Origin: Novosphingobium capsulatum NBRC 12533
GTDB taxonomy: Bacteria; Pseudomonadota; Alphaproteobacteria; Sphingomonadales; Sphingomonadaceae
Direction of reading: 5' to 3'
DNA length: 64,000 nucleotides
Assembly: GCF_001598375.1 (NCBI RefSeq)
Contig: NZ_BCYV01000014.1
Coordinates: 163,317 to 227,316 of the forward strand
Made by a program: the position numbers and the translations under genes
Notes under the pieces: generated by a model
The model's database searches: none
Seen by the model: the letters and a program-made list of their open reading frames with translations, nothing else
Told to the model about the DNA's origin: nothing
Shown: positions 41,877-51,388 of the stretch, one piece after another
Numbering within the stretch: the first letter of the stretch is position 1
Layout of the letters: every line of letters starts with the position of its first letter

Positions 41877-43679
41877 ATGCCCAGCGAGCATCCTTCGCAT
41901 CCGGCCTGGGCCGGAGAACGCGATGCCGCGCGCGATCTGGCGCGCAAACTGGTCGTGGCCGGTGAGCCATCGTTCGACGATCTGTGGAAGTCCTTCCACT
42001 ACGATCCCGATCGGGCCGAGATCACGCTGAACGGCCAGCGCATGGTGCTGACCGACAACAATGCCTTGGGGATCATGCGGCGCGAGCTGGTGTCCTCTTT
42101 GGGTTATGACAAAGCGCGCGGGCTGGTGACGCGGATCGGGTACGGCATCGGTTCGGCCGATGCGCAACTGGCACTGGACCTGCGCAAGGAAGATGACATT
42201 TTCGCTGGCTTCGCTGTCGGGCCGCAGCTTCATGCGCTCAAGGGATCGGTCAAGGTCGAGCCGCTGGTGTTCGAAGCGGATCGCAAGACCGGCCATTTCT
42301 ACAGCGAATATCATTGGCACAATTCTGCCGAATGCCTGTCGCACCGGCAGGAGCTGGGCATCACGCCCTATCCCGGTGGCTGGCAGCAGGTGGGCTATGC
42401 TTCGGGCTATGCTTCGGCGTTTTTCGGGCGGGCGATGATCTTTCGAGAAGTGCAATGCGTCGCCATGGGGCACGATCGCTGCTTCCTCGTCGGCAAGGCG
42501 GCCGAGCAGTGGGAAAACGCCGACGAGGAAATGCGCTGGTTCCGCACGGAAAACTACGCACAGCGACAGGGCGGGGTGGCGGCGGGAAAGCTGCTACCCG
42601 ATGAAGACCTGCGCATCGGCCAACGCTCCATCGTCGGCGCCTCCTCGGCGTTCAACCTGGCGCTTCACCTCGTGAACAAGGTGGCGAGAACCGATGCGCC
42701 GGTTCTGTTCACCGGCGAAAGCGGCGTGGGCAAGGAGGTGTTCGCGCGCGAGTTGCACAAGCGCAGCAACCGTGCCGATGGTCCGCTGGTGTCGGTCAAC
42801 TGCGCCGCCATTCCCGAAACGCTGATCGAGGCGGAATTGTTCGGCGTGGACAAGGGGGCGTTCACCGGCGCTACGGCGTCGCGCCCCGGTCGCTTCGAGC
42901 GGGCCGAAGGCGGTACCCTGTTTTTGGACGAAATCGGCACCTTGTCGTTCGCGGCTCAGGCCAAATTGCTGCGCGTGCTGCAAGAAGGCGAATACGATCG
43001 CGTGGGTGGAAGTCGGCCGCTGCGCACCAACGCCCGGCTTGTCGCTGCAACCAATGCGGATCTGCACCGGGACGTGGCAAACGGCACGTTCCGGTCAGAC
43101 CTGCTGCACCGGATTTCCACCTTTCCGATCACGATCCAGCCGCTGCGCCGGCGCCGCGCCGATATCCCGCTGCTGGCCAACTATTTCCTGCGCAAGATGT
43201 GCGCCAAGCACGGGCGCACCCAGGTGGCGTTCGACGATGCGATCATTCGCCATTTCCTGGAATACGATTGGCCGGGCAACATTCGCGAGATGGAAAACCT
43301 GATCGAGCGGGCGGTGATCCTGGCCGACGATAACGAGCTGATCGGCATCCACCACGTCACGATGACGGCGCAATCGTTCGACGGCGGACACACCGATGGC
43401 GGCGATGGCGACGGGCGAGCCGGTGAGCCATTTTCCGCCTATGTGATGGATCGCATTCGCCGCGGGGCGTCTGGCCTGCCCGAAGCGTCCGATAGGATCG
43501 ATGCCCTACTGCTCGATGCGCGCCTGACCCGCGACGAGGTGGTAGACCGTCTGATCGGCGCAACGCTCGTGGCCACCAGCAACAACGTCACCGAAACGGC
43601 GCGGCGCCTTGGCATGACGCGCTCGCAGGTCAACTATTGGTTGCGCGGGCAACGCGGGGCATCGTCACAGTTGGCCTGA
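41877..43679 (+). CDS. Sigma-54-dependent activator, XylR/DmpR-type with V4R sensor
   Basis: 600 residues. The N-terminal XylR_N/V4R aromatic-sensing domain covers about 35-210, with AECLSHRQELG and EVQCVAMGHDRC cysteines conserved in the phenol-sensing clade. The B-linker is at about 211-250. The AAA+ domain has Walker A GESGVGKE (280-287), the sigma-54-contacting GAFTGA (328-333) and Walker B GGTLFLDE. The C-terminal Fis-type helix-turn-helix is NVTETARRLGMTRSQVNYW. ATG 41877 is preferred over the adjacent GTG. Likely switches on the divergent receptor-Rieske operon when a phenolic binds. Confidence 0.93.
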   Translation: MPSEHPSHPAWAGERDAARDLARKLVVAGEPSFDDLWKSFHYDPDRAEITLNGQRMVLTDNNALGIMRRELVSSLGYDKARGLVTRIGYGIGSADAQLALDLRKEDDIFAGFAVGPQLHALKGSVKVEPLVFEADRKTGHFYSEYHWHNSAECLSHRQELGITPYPGGWQQVGYASGYASAFFGRAMIFREVQCVAMGHDRCFLVGKAAEQWENADEEMRWFRTENYAQRQGGVAAGKLLPDEDLRIGQRSIVGASSAFNLALHLVNKVARTDAPVLFTGESGVGKEVFARELHKRSNRADGPLVSVNCAAIPETLIEAELFGVDKGAFTGATASRPGRFERAEGGTLFLDEIGTLSFAAQAKLLRVLQEGEYDRVGGSRPLRTNARLVAATNADLHRDVANGTFRSDLLHRISTFPITIQPLRRRRADIPLLANYFLRKMCAKHGRTQVAFDDAIIRHFLEYDWPGNIREMENLIERAVILADDNELIGIHHVTMTAQSFDGGHTDGGDGDGRAGEPFSAYVMDRIRRGASGLPEASDRIDALLLDARLTRDEVVDRLIGATLVATSNNVTETARRLGMTRSQVNYWLRGQRGASSQLA

Positions 43680-44585
43680 CAAAGGCGCATCATGGCCCCA
43701 ATCGCGGTATTTGCGGCGCACAACCTCGGTCATGCTGGCAATATCGGGCGAAAGATCGCCCACGCGGTGGCTCATGATGATCGGCGATGTCGCAGGCTCG
43801 GCCAGTTCGCGAAAGGCAATATCGTGGCTGCGCGCGCGGCGCACCGACTCAGGGACGATGGCCATGCCTTCCTCCGCCGCGACAAGGCCAATGGCGATCT
43901 GGAGTTCGCGCGCCTCGTGGACGATGCGTGGTTCGATCGCCTGGTCGCGGAACAGCGATAGAACTTGGTCGGCATAGCTTGGGCGCGGAGAGCGCGGATA
44001 GAGAATCTGCGGCTCGTTCGCCAGGTCGTGCAGCGAGATCGGCCCTTCACCGCGCGCCAGGGGATGGTCGACCGGGAAGGCGGCGATCAACCGCTCGTTG
44101 TGCAGAACGATGCGGCGTACGGCCGGATCGTCGAAGCGGATGCGACCAAAGCCTACGTCGATGCGCCCGTCCTTCAACTGTGCGATTTGTTCGAGCGTCG
44201 TGCTTTCGACCATCACGATCTCGACATCTGGCGCGACCTTGCGGAACTCGCGGATCATTTCGGGCAGCCGGGCATAGATCGTGGAGGCGACAAACCCGAT
44301 GACGAACCGCCGCCGGCGGCTGGTGGCGGCGGTCTTCACCATCGTGTCGACATCCTCCATCCGCGCCAGCAATTGCACGGCCTGGGCATGGAGCAGGCGA
44401 CCAACCTCGGTAAGGCGCAGCGGCCGCATCGTGCGATCCAGCAAGGGCGCGCCGACATGGGCTTCGAGCTGTTGGATCGCGCGCGACAATGGCGGCTGGG
44501 CAATATGCAGCCGCTCGGCCGCGCGGCTGAAATTGCCTTCGTCGGCAACGATCACGAAATAGCGCAAGAGGCGCAGGTCCAGCAT
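43665..44585 (-). CDS. catR: LysR family regulator of the cat operon (CatR/BenM-like)
   Basis: 306 residues. The N-terminal helix-turn-helix is LRLLRYFVIVADEGNFSRAAERLHIAQPPLSR, and the effector domain has two Rossmann-like lobes. The protein is divergent from catB with a CatM/BenM-type operator between, so cis,cis-muconate is the likely inducer. Its 3' end overlaps the convergent sigma-54 activator gene by 15 bp. The symbol rests on family style and position. Confidence 0.88.
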   Translation of the reverse strand: MLDLRLLRYFVIVADEGNFSRAAERLHIAQPPLSRAIQQLEAHVGAPLLDRTMRPLRLTEVGRLLHAQAVQLLARMEDVDTMVKTAATSRRRRFVIGFVASTIYARLPEMIREFRKVAPDVEIVMVESTTLEQIAQLKDGRIDVGFGRIRFDDPAVRRIVLHNERLIAAFPVDHPLARGEGPISLHDLANEPQILYPRSPRPSYADQVLSLFRDQAIEPRIVHEARELQIAIGLVAAEEGMAIVPESVRRARSHDIAFRELAEPATSPIIMSHRVGDLSPDIASMTEVVRRKYRDWGHDAPLSGQL

Positions 44586-44590
44586 GGTTC

Positions 44591-44605
44591 ATACCTATCA
44601 GGTAT
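44591..44605. promoter_or_regulatory. LysR operator ATAC-N7-GTAT
   Basis: ATACC-TATCA-GGTAT is a perfect dyad containing T-N11-A and exactly the ATAC-N7-GTAT consensus of BenM/CatM sites. It lies 5 nt before the LysR gene start and 86 nt before catB. Confidence 0.8.
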
Positions 44606-44691
44606 AGAGATTAGACCCAATAGATGTTGGATTGCTTCCGGCGCAAGGCTTATCGATCATTGAAATTCTGCTGTTTGGGGCAATTTCTGCA

Positions 44692-45849
44692 ATGGCAACG
44701 CTGAGTCGGGCTGATACCTTCATTGTCGATGTGCCGACGATCCGCCCGCATGTCCTGGCCATGGCGACAATGCATGCACAATCGATGGTGATCGTGCGCC
44801 TGACCGACGCCGACGGCATCGAAGGCGTGGGTGAGGGCACGACGATCGGTGGTCTCAGCTATTGCCCGGAAAGCCCCGAAAGCATCAAGTCGGCGATAGA
44901 CACCTATATCCTGCCCGTGCTGAAAACCTGCGATATCGCGCAGGTCGGCGCGACCATGGCCAAGGTTTCCGCCAGTGTGCGCGGCAACCATTTTGCCAAA
45001 TGCGCAGTGGAATCCGCCTTGCTCGACATCGCAGGCAAACGGCTTGGCGTGCCGGTCTCGGCGCTGATTTCCGGGGGAGCGCGGCGCGATCGGCTGCCCG
45101 TGGCCTGGACCCTGGCCAGCGGCGATACCGGGCGCGACATTGCCGAGGGTGAGGAAATGCTCGATCGGCGCCGGCACCGCATCTTCAAGCTCAAGATCGG
45201 CAAGCGTGCGGTGCGCGATGACGTTGCCCACGTCGGCGCGATCTGCAAGGCGCTGGGCGATCGCGCCAGCATTCGCGTCGATGTGAACCAGAACTGGTCG
45301 GCAACGCAGGCCAGCCTGGGCATGGCGATGCTGCACGATGTGGGCTGCGATCTGGTCGAGCAACCGATCGCGGGCGATGACATCGCGGCGATGGCCCGCC
45401 TGACCGCGCAGCAGACGATCCCGCTGATGGCCGACGAAGCCTTGCACGGGCCGCGCAGCGCACTGCGCATCGCCTCGGCCGGCGCGGCCGATGTGTTTGC
45501 GCTCAAGATCGCCCAATCCGGGGGGCTGTTTGCTGCGGCCGAAGTTGCGGCAATCGCCGCGGCCGCAGGCATCGGTCTCTATGGCGGGACGATGCTCGAA
45601 GGCAGTGTCGGTACGGCCGCCTCGGCCCATGTCTTTGCCACCATCCCGCATCTGGCCTGGGGAACCGAGTTGTTCGGCCCGCTGCTGCAGACCGAAGAGA
45701 TTCTGCGCGAGCCGCTCGACTATCGCGACTTCTCGTTGGGCGTGCCCGACGGGCCAGGGCTTGGCATCGCTTTTGACGAGGACAAGCTCGCCTTCTTCCG
45801 GCGCGACCGCGACGGGCCGCGTCTTCATCCCGTCAGTGCAGGAGCCTGA
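44692..45849 (+). CDS. catB: Muconate cycloisomerase
   Basis: 385-residue enolase-superfamily enzyme converting cis,cis-muconate to muconolactone. The KxK motif is FKLKIG. Metal ligands are in RVDVNQNW, LVEQPI and MADEAL, and the second acid/base Lys is in FALKIAQSGG. Start ATG 44692 chosen over the TTG at 44632. It is first of a seven-gene operon, and catC follows after 5 nt. Confidence 0.95.
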   Translation: MATLSRADTFIVDVPTIRPHVLAMATMHAQSMVIVRLTDADGIEGVGEGTTIGGLSYCPESPESIKSAIDTYILPVLKTCDIAQVGATMAKVSASVRGNHFAKCAVESALLDIAGKRLGVPVSALISGGARRDRLPVAWTLASGDTGRDIAEGEEMLDRRRHRIFKLKIGKRAVRDDVAHVGAICKALGDRASIRVDVNQNWSATQASLGMAMLHDVGCDLVEQPIAGDDIAAMARLTAQQTIPLMADEALHGPRSALRIASAGAADVFALKIAQSGGLFAAAEVAAIAAAAGIGLYGGTMLEGSVGTAASAHVFATIPHLAWGTELFGPLLQTEEILREPLDYRDFSLGVPDGPGLGIAFDEDKLAFFRRDRDGPRLHPVSAGA

Positions 45850-45854
45850 AACCC

Positions 45855-46145
45855 ATGCTGTTCATGGTGGAAATGGACGTCAACATTCCGCTGGCCTTCG
45901 ATGTTGATGAAGCGACGCGGATCAAGGCTGAGGAAAAGGCCTATTTCCAGCAGCTTCAGGCGGCAGGGACCTGGCGCCACATCTGGCGCAAGGTGGGGCT
46001 CTATTCGAACGTCTCGATCTTCGATGTGGAGAGCAATGCCGCGCTTCATGACACGCTGATGGCGCTGCCGCTCTTTCCGTTCATGACCATCAAAGTGACC
46101 CCGCTGTGCCGGCATCCCTCGTCGCTCCACGACGACGATCGCTGA
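45855..46145 (+). CDS. catC: Muconolactone delta-isomerase
   Basis: 96 residues, the usual length. MLFMVEMDVNIP at the start, WRHIWRKVGLYSNVSIFDV in the middle and LPLFPFMTIKVTPLCRHPSS at the end are hallmark CatC segments. Forms a decamer of ferredoxin-like subunits and converts muconolactone to beta-ketoadipate enol-lactone. Confidence 0.96.
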   Translation: MLFMVEMDVNIPLAFDVDEATRIKAEEKAYFQQLQAAGTWRHIWRKVGLYSNVSIFDVESNAALHDTLMALPLFPFMTIKVTPLCRHPSSLHDDDR

Positions 46146-46192
46146 GCGCAGCGTACGAAAACCGGGCATAAAAGACATCCAGGAGAGTGAAC

Positions 46193-47104
46193 ATGGACAC
46201 CAGCTTCGTCAAATCGCCAGAAGTCCAGAAACTGCTCGATCGCGCGGCGGGCATCGAAGAAAGCGGTGGCAACCCGCGTCTCAAGGCTATCATGCGCGAC
46301 CTTATCGAAAGCGCCATGGCCGTGATCGTCAAGCATGACGTGTCGGAGAGCGAATTCTGGTTGGCCGTCAAGTATCTTGCCGAAGGTTCCGGCGAACTCG
46401 GGCTGATCGTACCGGGCATCGGGCTTGAGCATTTCATCGACCTGTTCCTGGATGCCAAGGACGCGCAAGCCGGGCGGGTTGGCGGCACGCCGCGCACTAT
46501 CGAGGGGCCGCTCTATGTGGCCGGTGCGCCGCTGGTGGAAGGCGATGCCGCGCTGACGGTCGATCCCGACGAAGGCGCCCACACTCTCTACATGAGCGGC
46601 GCGGTGACCGGCCCTGATGGCGAGCCGGTGGAGAATGCGATCGTGCATGTCTGGCATGCAAACAGCCAAGGGTGGTATTCGCACTTCGATCCAACTGGCG
46701 AACAGACCCCGTTCAACAACCGCCGGCGCATCAAGCTGGGCAAGGACGGGCGCTATGCGTTTCATTCCAAGCAGCCGAGCGGCTATTCGGTGCCGCCCGG
46801 TGGCGCAACGGACCAACTGATGCAGGCCTTGGGCCGGCATGGCAATCGCCCGGCGCACGTGCACTTCTTCATCGAGGCACCGGGCTATCGCACCTTGACC
46901 ACCCAGATCAATTTCGGCGACGACCCCTTTGCAGCCGACGATTTTGCCTTTGGCACGCGCGAAGGCCTGCTGCCTGTGCCCAATCGCCAGGGTGATGCGG
47001 CATATATCGCGTTCGATTTCCAGTTGCAGCGAGCCAGCGATGCCGAAGACGAGGGTTTTTCCGCCCGCGCCCGTGCTGCTGCCGAACCAATGGATGCGGC
47101 ATAA
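46193..47104 (+). CDS. catA: Catechol 1,2-dioxygenase
   Basis: 303-residue intradiol dioxygenase opening catechol to cis,cis-muconate with Fe(III). Iron ligands are visible: Tyr in EGPLYVAG, Tyr in QGWYSHFD, and two His in RPAHVHFFI. The N-terminal helical linker domain (LIESAMAVIVKHDVSESEFW) is complete. ATG 46193 has AGGAG 7 nt upstream, preferred over the GTG at 46187. Confidence 0.95.
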   Translation: MDTSFVKSPEVQKLLDRAAGIEESGGNPRLKAIMRDLIESAMAVIVKHDVSESEFWLAVKYLAEGSGELGLIVPGIGLEHFIDLFLDAKDAQAGRVGGTPRTIEGPLYVAGAPLVEGDAALTVDPDEGAHTLYMSGAVTGPDGEPVENAIVHVWHANSQGWYSHFDPTGEQTPFNNRRRIKLGKDGRYAFHSKQPSGYSVPPGGATDQLMQALGRHGNRPAHVHFFIEAPGYRTLTTQINFGDDPFAADDFAFGTREGLLPVPNRQGDAAYIAFDFQLQRASDAEDEGFSARARAAAEPMDAA

Positions 47105-47157
47105 CGCACCGCCAGGGCGGATAAGGCGCATTCTTCGGCTAAAGGTTTCGATACGAC

Positions 47158-47865
47158 ATGGACAAGATCTACGCCAATCCTGCCGCTGCGCTTGATGGCC
47201 TTCTGTTTGACGGGATGACCATCATGTCGGGCGGGTTCGGGCTTTCGGGCAACCCCGAAAGCCTGATCCCCGAAATCCGCCAAAGCGGGGTCAAGGATCT
47301 GACGATCATTTCCAACAATGCCGGTGCCGATGGCTTTGGCCTGTGGATGCTGCTGGAAAGCCGGCAGGTGAAGAAGATGATCTCGTCCTATGTCGGCGAA
47401 AACAAGTTGTTCGAGAGCCAGTACCTGTCTGGCGAACTGGAACTGGAACTGAACCCGCAAGGGACGCTGGCCGAGCGGATCCGCGCCGGCGGCGCGGGCA
47501 TTCCGGCCTTTTACACGAAAACCGGGGTCGGCACTGTCGTGGCCGAGGGGAAGCCGGTGGACGTGTTTGAAGGCGCCGAATATGTGCGAGAGACCTGGCT
47601 GCGGGCGGACCTCTCGATCATCAAAGCCTGGCGGGCGGACCCCGCGGGCAATCTCATGTATCGCAAGACGGCGCGCAATTTTAACCCCAACATGGCGACG
47701 GCCGGCAAAGTGACCGTGGTGGAAGTGGAGGAAATCGTGCCTGAAGGGACGTTCGACCCCGATGGCATCCACACACCGGGCATCTACGTCGACAGGATCG
47801 TCCTCGCCACGATCAATGAGAAGCGCATCGAGAAGCTGACCACGCGTCAGCGGGAGAGTGCATGA
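47158..47865 (+). CDS. pcaI: 3-oxoadipate CoA-transferase subunit A
   Basis: 235-residue alpha subunit. The family-typical glycine-rich loop [27 protein letters not shown] and [11 protein letters not shown] are present. Transfers CoA from succinyl-CoA to beta-ketoadipate together with the next gene, which it overlaps by ATGA. Close relatives are acetoacetate:succinyl-CoA transferases, but the operon context supports 3-oxoadipate. Confidence 0.93.
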   Translation: MDKIYANPAAALDGLLFDGMTIMSGGFGLSGNPESLIPEIRQSGVKDLTIISNNAGADGFGLWMLLESRQVKKMISSYVGENKLFESQYLSGELELELNPQGTLAERIRAGGAGIPAFYTKTGVGTVVAEGKPVDVFEGAEYVRETWLRADLSIIKAWRADPAGNLMYRKTARNFNPNMATAGKVTVVEVEEIVPEGTFDPDGIHTPGIYVDRIVLATINEKRIEKLTTRQRESA

Positions 47866-48557
47866 TGGCCTGGACCCGCGACGAGATGGCCGCCCGCGCC
47901 GCGCGCGAACTGCGCGACGGATATTACGTGAACCTGGGCATCGGCATTCCCACTCTGGTGGCCAATCATGTGCCGCCCGGTGTGAACGTAACGCTGCAGT
48001 CTGAAAACGGCATGCTGGGCATCGGACCTTTTCCCTATGACGGGGAAGCAGACCCTGACCTGATCAATGCCGGCAAGCAGACCGTTACCGCGCTCCCGAC
48101 CAGCAGTTTCTTCTCTTCGGCAGACAGCTTTGCCATGATCCGGGGCGGCCACATCGACATGGCCGTGCTTGGCGCGATGGAGGTATCGGCCCAGGGCGAT
48201 CTCGCCAACTGGACGATCCCAGGCAAGATGGTGAAAGGCATGGGCGGCGCGATGGACCTGGTTGCGGGGGTCAAGCGTGTGGTCGTGGTCATGGATCACG
48301 TTGCCAAGGACGGCAGCCCCAAGATCCTGCCTGCCTGCACATTGCCGCTCACCGGCAAGGCGGTGGTGGACCTCATCATCACCGATCTTGCTGTCCTGGC
48401 GGTCGATCGCGGCAAGGGCGGGCTCACCCTGATCGAATGCGCAGCGGGTGTAACCGAGGCGGAAGTGCTGGCCAAGACGGCGGCGCCCTTGGCGCTTTCC
48501 CTGACCGCGTCAGAGCACGCACCGACCGCATCAAAGGAATTGGCATGCCGTTCCTAG
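47862..48557 (+). CDS. pcaJ: 3-oxoadipate CoA-transferase subunit B
   Basis: 231-residue beta subunit. The catalytic Glu is in [10 protein letters not shown], the typical N-terminus is [17 protein letters not shown], and [17 protein letters not shown] is conserved. The last 13 nt overlap pcaD, so the C-terminal tail may be variable. Confidence 0.94.
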   Translation: MMAWTRDEMAARAARELRDGYYVNLGIGIPTLVANHVPPGVNVTLQSENGMLGIGPFPYDGEADPDLINAGKQTVTALPTSSFFSSADSFAMIRGGHIDMAVLGAMEVSAQGDLANWTIPGKMVKGMGGAMDLVAGVKRVVVVMDHVAKDGSPKILPACTLPLTGKAVVDLIITDLAVLAVDRGKGGLTLIECAAGVTEAEVLAKTAAPLALSLTASEHAPTASKELACRS

Positions 48558-49315
48558 CGCGCCCTGGCGCCCGGCTATACATCAAGCACGACGGGCGCGA
48601 TCAGGCGCCCGGGCTCGTTCTGCTCAACAGCATCGGCACCGACATGGACCTGTGGGACGCCGTCCTGCCGCATTTGCGCGATCGCTTCGCGCTGCTGCGG
48701 ATCGATACGCGCGGCCATGGCGCTTCGCTGGCCGATCCGGGGGACTACAGCCTGGCGCAATTGGCAGACGATGTGCTGGCCGCAGCCGACGCCGTTGGAT
48801 TTGCGTGCTTTGCCGTGGCGGGTGTTTCGCTCGGCGGGATGATCGCCATGGAACTGGCGCTGCGCGCGCCGGGCAGGGTAAGGGCCTTGCTGCCGATCTG
48901 CACTTCGGCAACGATGGACCGCGCCGCGTGGGACAACCGCGTTGCCACCGTGCGCGAGCAAGGCATGGCCGGAATCGTCGATCTGGCGATGGGGCGTTTC
49001 CTGTCCGATGCTGCCGATCTGGCCATCTATCAAGCGGTCCGGCGTCAACTGCTTGCCATGGACGCGCAAGGCTATGCCGGCTGTGCCTGCGCCATTCGTG
49101 ACATGGCCCTGGCCGACCGGCTCCACACCATCGCCTGTCCGACGCTGGTAGTGACCGGCACGCGCGACACCTCGACGCCGTTCGAGGGCCATGGCGAACA
49201 CCTGGTTGCGCGCATTCCCGGCGCGCGCCATGTTGCGCTGGCAGCGGCGCACCTGGCTCCGCTAGAGGCGGCAGAGCCGCTGGCCGCGACCATCGCCGCC
49301 TTTCTGGAAAGCTGA
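48545..49315 (+). CDS. pcaD: 3-oxoadipate enol-lactonase
   Basis: 256-residue alpha/beta hydrolase opening beta-ketoadipate enol-lactone. The nucleophile is in GVSLGGM, the N-terminal [13 protein letters not shown] and [10 protein letters not shown] blocks are characteristic of PcaD, the acid is in TGTRDTSTP and the His is in [13 protein letters not shown] 48545 lies inside the end of pcaJ. No signal peptide, so cytoplasmic. Confidence 0.93.
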   Translation: MPFLARPGARLYIKHDGRDQAPGLVLLNSIGTDMDLWDAVLPHLRDRFALLRIDTRGHGASLADPGDYSLAQLADDVLAAADAVGFACFAVAGVSLGGMIAMELALRAPGRVRALLPICTSATMDRAAWDNRVATVREQGMAGIVDLAMGRFLSDAADLAIYQAVRRQLLAMDAQGYAGCACAIRDMALADRLHTIACPTLVVTGTRDTSTPFEGHGEHLVARIPGARHVALAAAHLAPLEAAEPLAATIAAFLES

Positions 49316-49321
49316 TACCGC

Positions 49322-50524
49322 ATGCCCGATGCTTTCATCTGCGACGCCATCCGTACCCCGATCGGCAAGCTCAACGGATCGCTCGCCACCATCCGCGCCG
49401 ACGACCTGGCGGCTGTGCCGCTCAAGGCGCTGATGGCGCGCAACCCGGGGGCAGACTGGGCGGAACTGGACGATGTGCTGCTTGGCTGTGCCAACCAGGC
49501 GGGCGAGGACAATCGCAACGTGGCCCGCATGGCCGTGCTGCTGGCGGGCATGCCTGAAACGGTGCCGGGGGTTACCGTCAACCGGCTGTGCAGTTCCGGT
49601 CTCAACGCGCTGGGCATGGCAGCCCAGGCGATCCGTGCGGGGGACGCGGATTTCCTCATCGCGGGTGGCGTCGAGAGTATGACGCGCTCGCCCTACGTCA
49701 TGGGCAAGGCGCATAGCGCATTCGCGCGCGACCAGAAGATCGAGGACACAACGCTGGGCTGGCGCTTCATCAACCCCGCGATGAAGGCGGCCTATGGTGT
49801 GGATACCATGCCGCAGACGGCCGAGAACGTCGCCGAGCAATGGCAGATCAGCCGCGAGGACCAGGACCGCTTTGCCCTGGCCAGCCAGGAAAAGGCACAT
49901 CGCGCCACGGCCAGCGGGCGCTTTGCCGCCGAAATCGTGTCCGTGGCGATCCCGCAGCGCAAAGGCGAGCCGATCCTGTTCGATGCAGACGAGCATCCGC
50001 GCGCCACGACGCTGGAAGCGCTCGCCGCTCTCAAGCCCGTTGTGAAGCCTGGCGGGACGGTGACGGCGGGCAATGCATCCGGCCTCAACGATGGCGCCGC
50101 AGCCATGCTCGTTGCGACAGAGGCAGCGGCTGCGGCGCATGGCCTGACACCGCGCGCCCGCGTCATCGGCATGGCCGCCGCCGGCATCGCGCCGCGCATC
50201 ATGGGCGTCGGCCCGATCGAGGCGGCGCGCAAGGTGCTGGCCCGCCACGCGCTGCGGATCGACCAACTCGACGTGATCGAACTGAACGAAGCCTTTGCCA
50301 GCCAGGCGATCGCTACCTTGCGCGATCTTGGCATCGATCCGCTCGATCCACGCGTCAATCCCAACGGCGGGGCGATCGCGCTGGGTCACCCACTGGGCAT
50401 GTCTGGTGCACGGATCGCGATGACCGCAGTGGAGGAACTGCACCGCAAGCAGGGCCGCTATGCCCTAGCGTTCCTGTGCATCGGCGTGGGGCAGGGGCTG
50501 GCGGTTCTGCTAGAGCGTGTCTGA
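49322..50524 (+). CDS. pcaF: 3-oxoadipyl-CoA thiolase
   Basis: 400-residue thiolase splitting 3-oxoadipyl-CoA to succinyl-CoA and acetyl-CoA. The acyl-Cys is in NRLCSSGLNA. The His pair and second Cys are in NEAFASQ, GHPLGMSGAR and CIGVGQG. The early RTPIGKLNGSLA and GCANQAGEDNRNVARM blocks are the PcaF/PaaJ signature. It is last of the cat-pca operon, starting 6 nt after pcaD. Confidence 0.94.
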   Translation: MPDAFICDAIRTPIGKLNGSLATIRADDLAAVPLKALMARNPGADWAELDDVLLGCANQAGEDNRNVARMAVLLAGMPETVPGVTVNRLCSSGLNALGMAAQAIRAGDADFLIAGGVESMTRSPYVMGKAHSAFARDQKIEDTTLGWRFINPAMKAAYGVDTMPQTAENVAEQWQISREDQDRFALASQEKAHRATASGRFAAEIVSVAIPQRKGEPILFDADEHPRATTLEALAALKPVVKPGGTVTAGNASGLNDGAAAMLVATEAAAAAHGLTPRARVIGMAAAGIAPRIMGVGPIEAARKVLARHALRIDQLDVIELNEAFASQAIATLRDLGIDPLDPRVNPNGGAIALGHPLGMSGARIAMTAVEELHRKQGRYALAFLCIGVGQGLAVLLERV

Positions 50525-50565
50525 GCGGAATACCGGCAAGCGCTGAAAAGTGCTAATGTGAAAAG

Positions 50566-50676
50566 AAAATCCACCCGCTTGATAAGCCGGTATATCCGCT
50601 TCTTGCCGATGCTCACGCATCGCTTCACCTCGGCGATCCGCAGAAGCCGGACATATTCCTCCGACGATCGCGTCAT
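50566..50676 (-). pseudogene. Truncated AlpA-family DNA-binding gene
   Basis: About 37 residues (MTRSSEEYVRLLRIAEVKR, then IGKKRIYRLI) match the start of small AlpA-type excisionase/phage regulators. The frame then loses similarity and runs into the pcaF end. The C-terminal half with the usual SRWxxxEI segment is missing. AlpA genes normally mark phage-like islands or integrative elements. Confidence 0.65.
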
Positions 50677-50687
50677 TTTGAACTCTT

Positions 50688-50727
50688 GCGATCGCGGCTT
50701 CGCGGGCGCGGACGAAGCCGCGATCGC
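50688..50727. repeat. 15-bp perfect inverted repeat
   Basis: GCGATCGCGGCTTCG (50688-50702) and its exact reverse complement (50713-50727) around a 10-nt GC-rich loop, just upstream of the AlpA remnant. No T-tract. It may be a recombination or replication structure of a lost element, or a terminator without a tail. Confidence 0.7.
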
Positions 50728-50734
50728 TGTCCAG

Positions 50735-51273
50735 AAAGGCGGATATGGGTCTGTGGCGAGAACGGTCTGCGGTCGATCCTGCCCGGATCGAGCAGGGCCT
50801 TGTTACGGTCCTGGCCCATCACAAGGCTACCGAGGCAAGCTTCGCCAAAGGCTGGCCAGGCTTCTCCCCCGCCTTCTGCGAGCCGGGTCAGAAGCCAGAC
50901 CACGTAAGGTCAGGACCTGGGGCAGGGGCTTCTGGAGCGCCATGAAGCTGGCGCCGGATTGCTGGTCGGTGATCGCCGAGGACGAACGAACCGCCACGCT
51001 CGTTGCCCTGTTCACCGGCTTCATGGACATCGGCGAGCCGTGCGATGAACGCGACGACGCCAACACAATCCGCGATGAGCACGCAGCCCTCATACCCTGC
51101 GCCCTAGTTGGAATGCGCAAGCTCGCGCTCATGCGCGAGGACAAGAAACCCGCTCTCCGCGCCATGCAGACTGGCAAGACAGGTCGAAACGCGGCTGGGG
51201 CATGAAGTACAAGCGCTGCTGCGCGGCAGCCCGACGCCGCGTCAACGCCGCCTTCCGTTGGCGCTTACTATGA
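50735..51273 (+). pseudogene. UPF0149 (YecA-like) / SEC-C protein, multiply frameshifted
   Basis: Pieces of one protein occur in order but in different frames: WVCGENGLRS, then VDPARIEQGLVTVLAHHKAT up to KPDHV, then RTWGRGFWSAMKLAPDCWSV to TGKTGRNA, then GMKYKRCC. This is the UPF0149 helical domain followed by what should be a SEC-C zinc knuckle (PCPCGSGKKYKRCC). The PCPC part is lost at the last junction. At least three frame breaks make it inactive. Confidence 0.75.
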
Positions 51274-51388
51274 AACACCAGAAACATGCACTGCCCCGCC
51301 AAGTGAGAGCAAGCATTGCCAGGGCCGTTTGGCCCAATGCGGTGGTGCATAGCGTGCAACTCCGATCGACCCACGCAGCGCGATCTGG

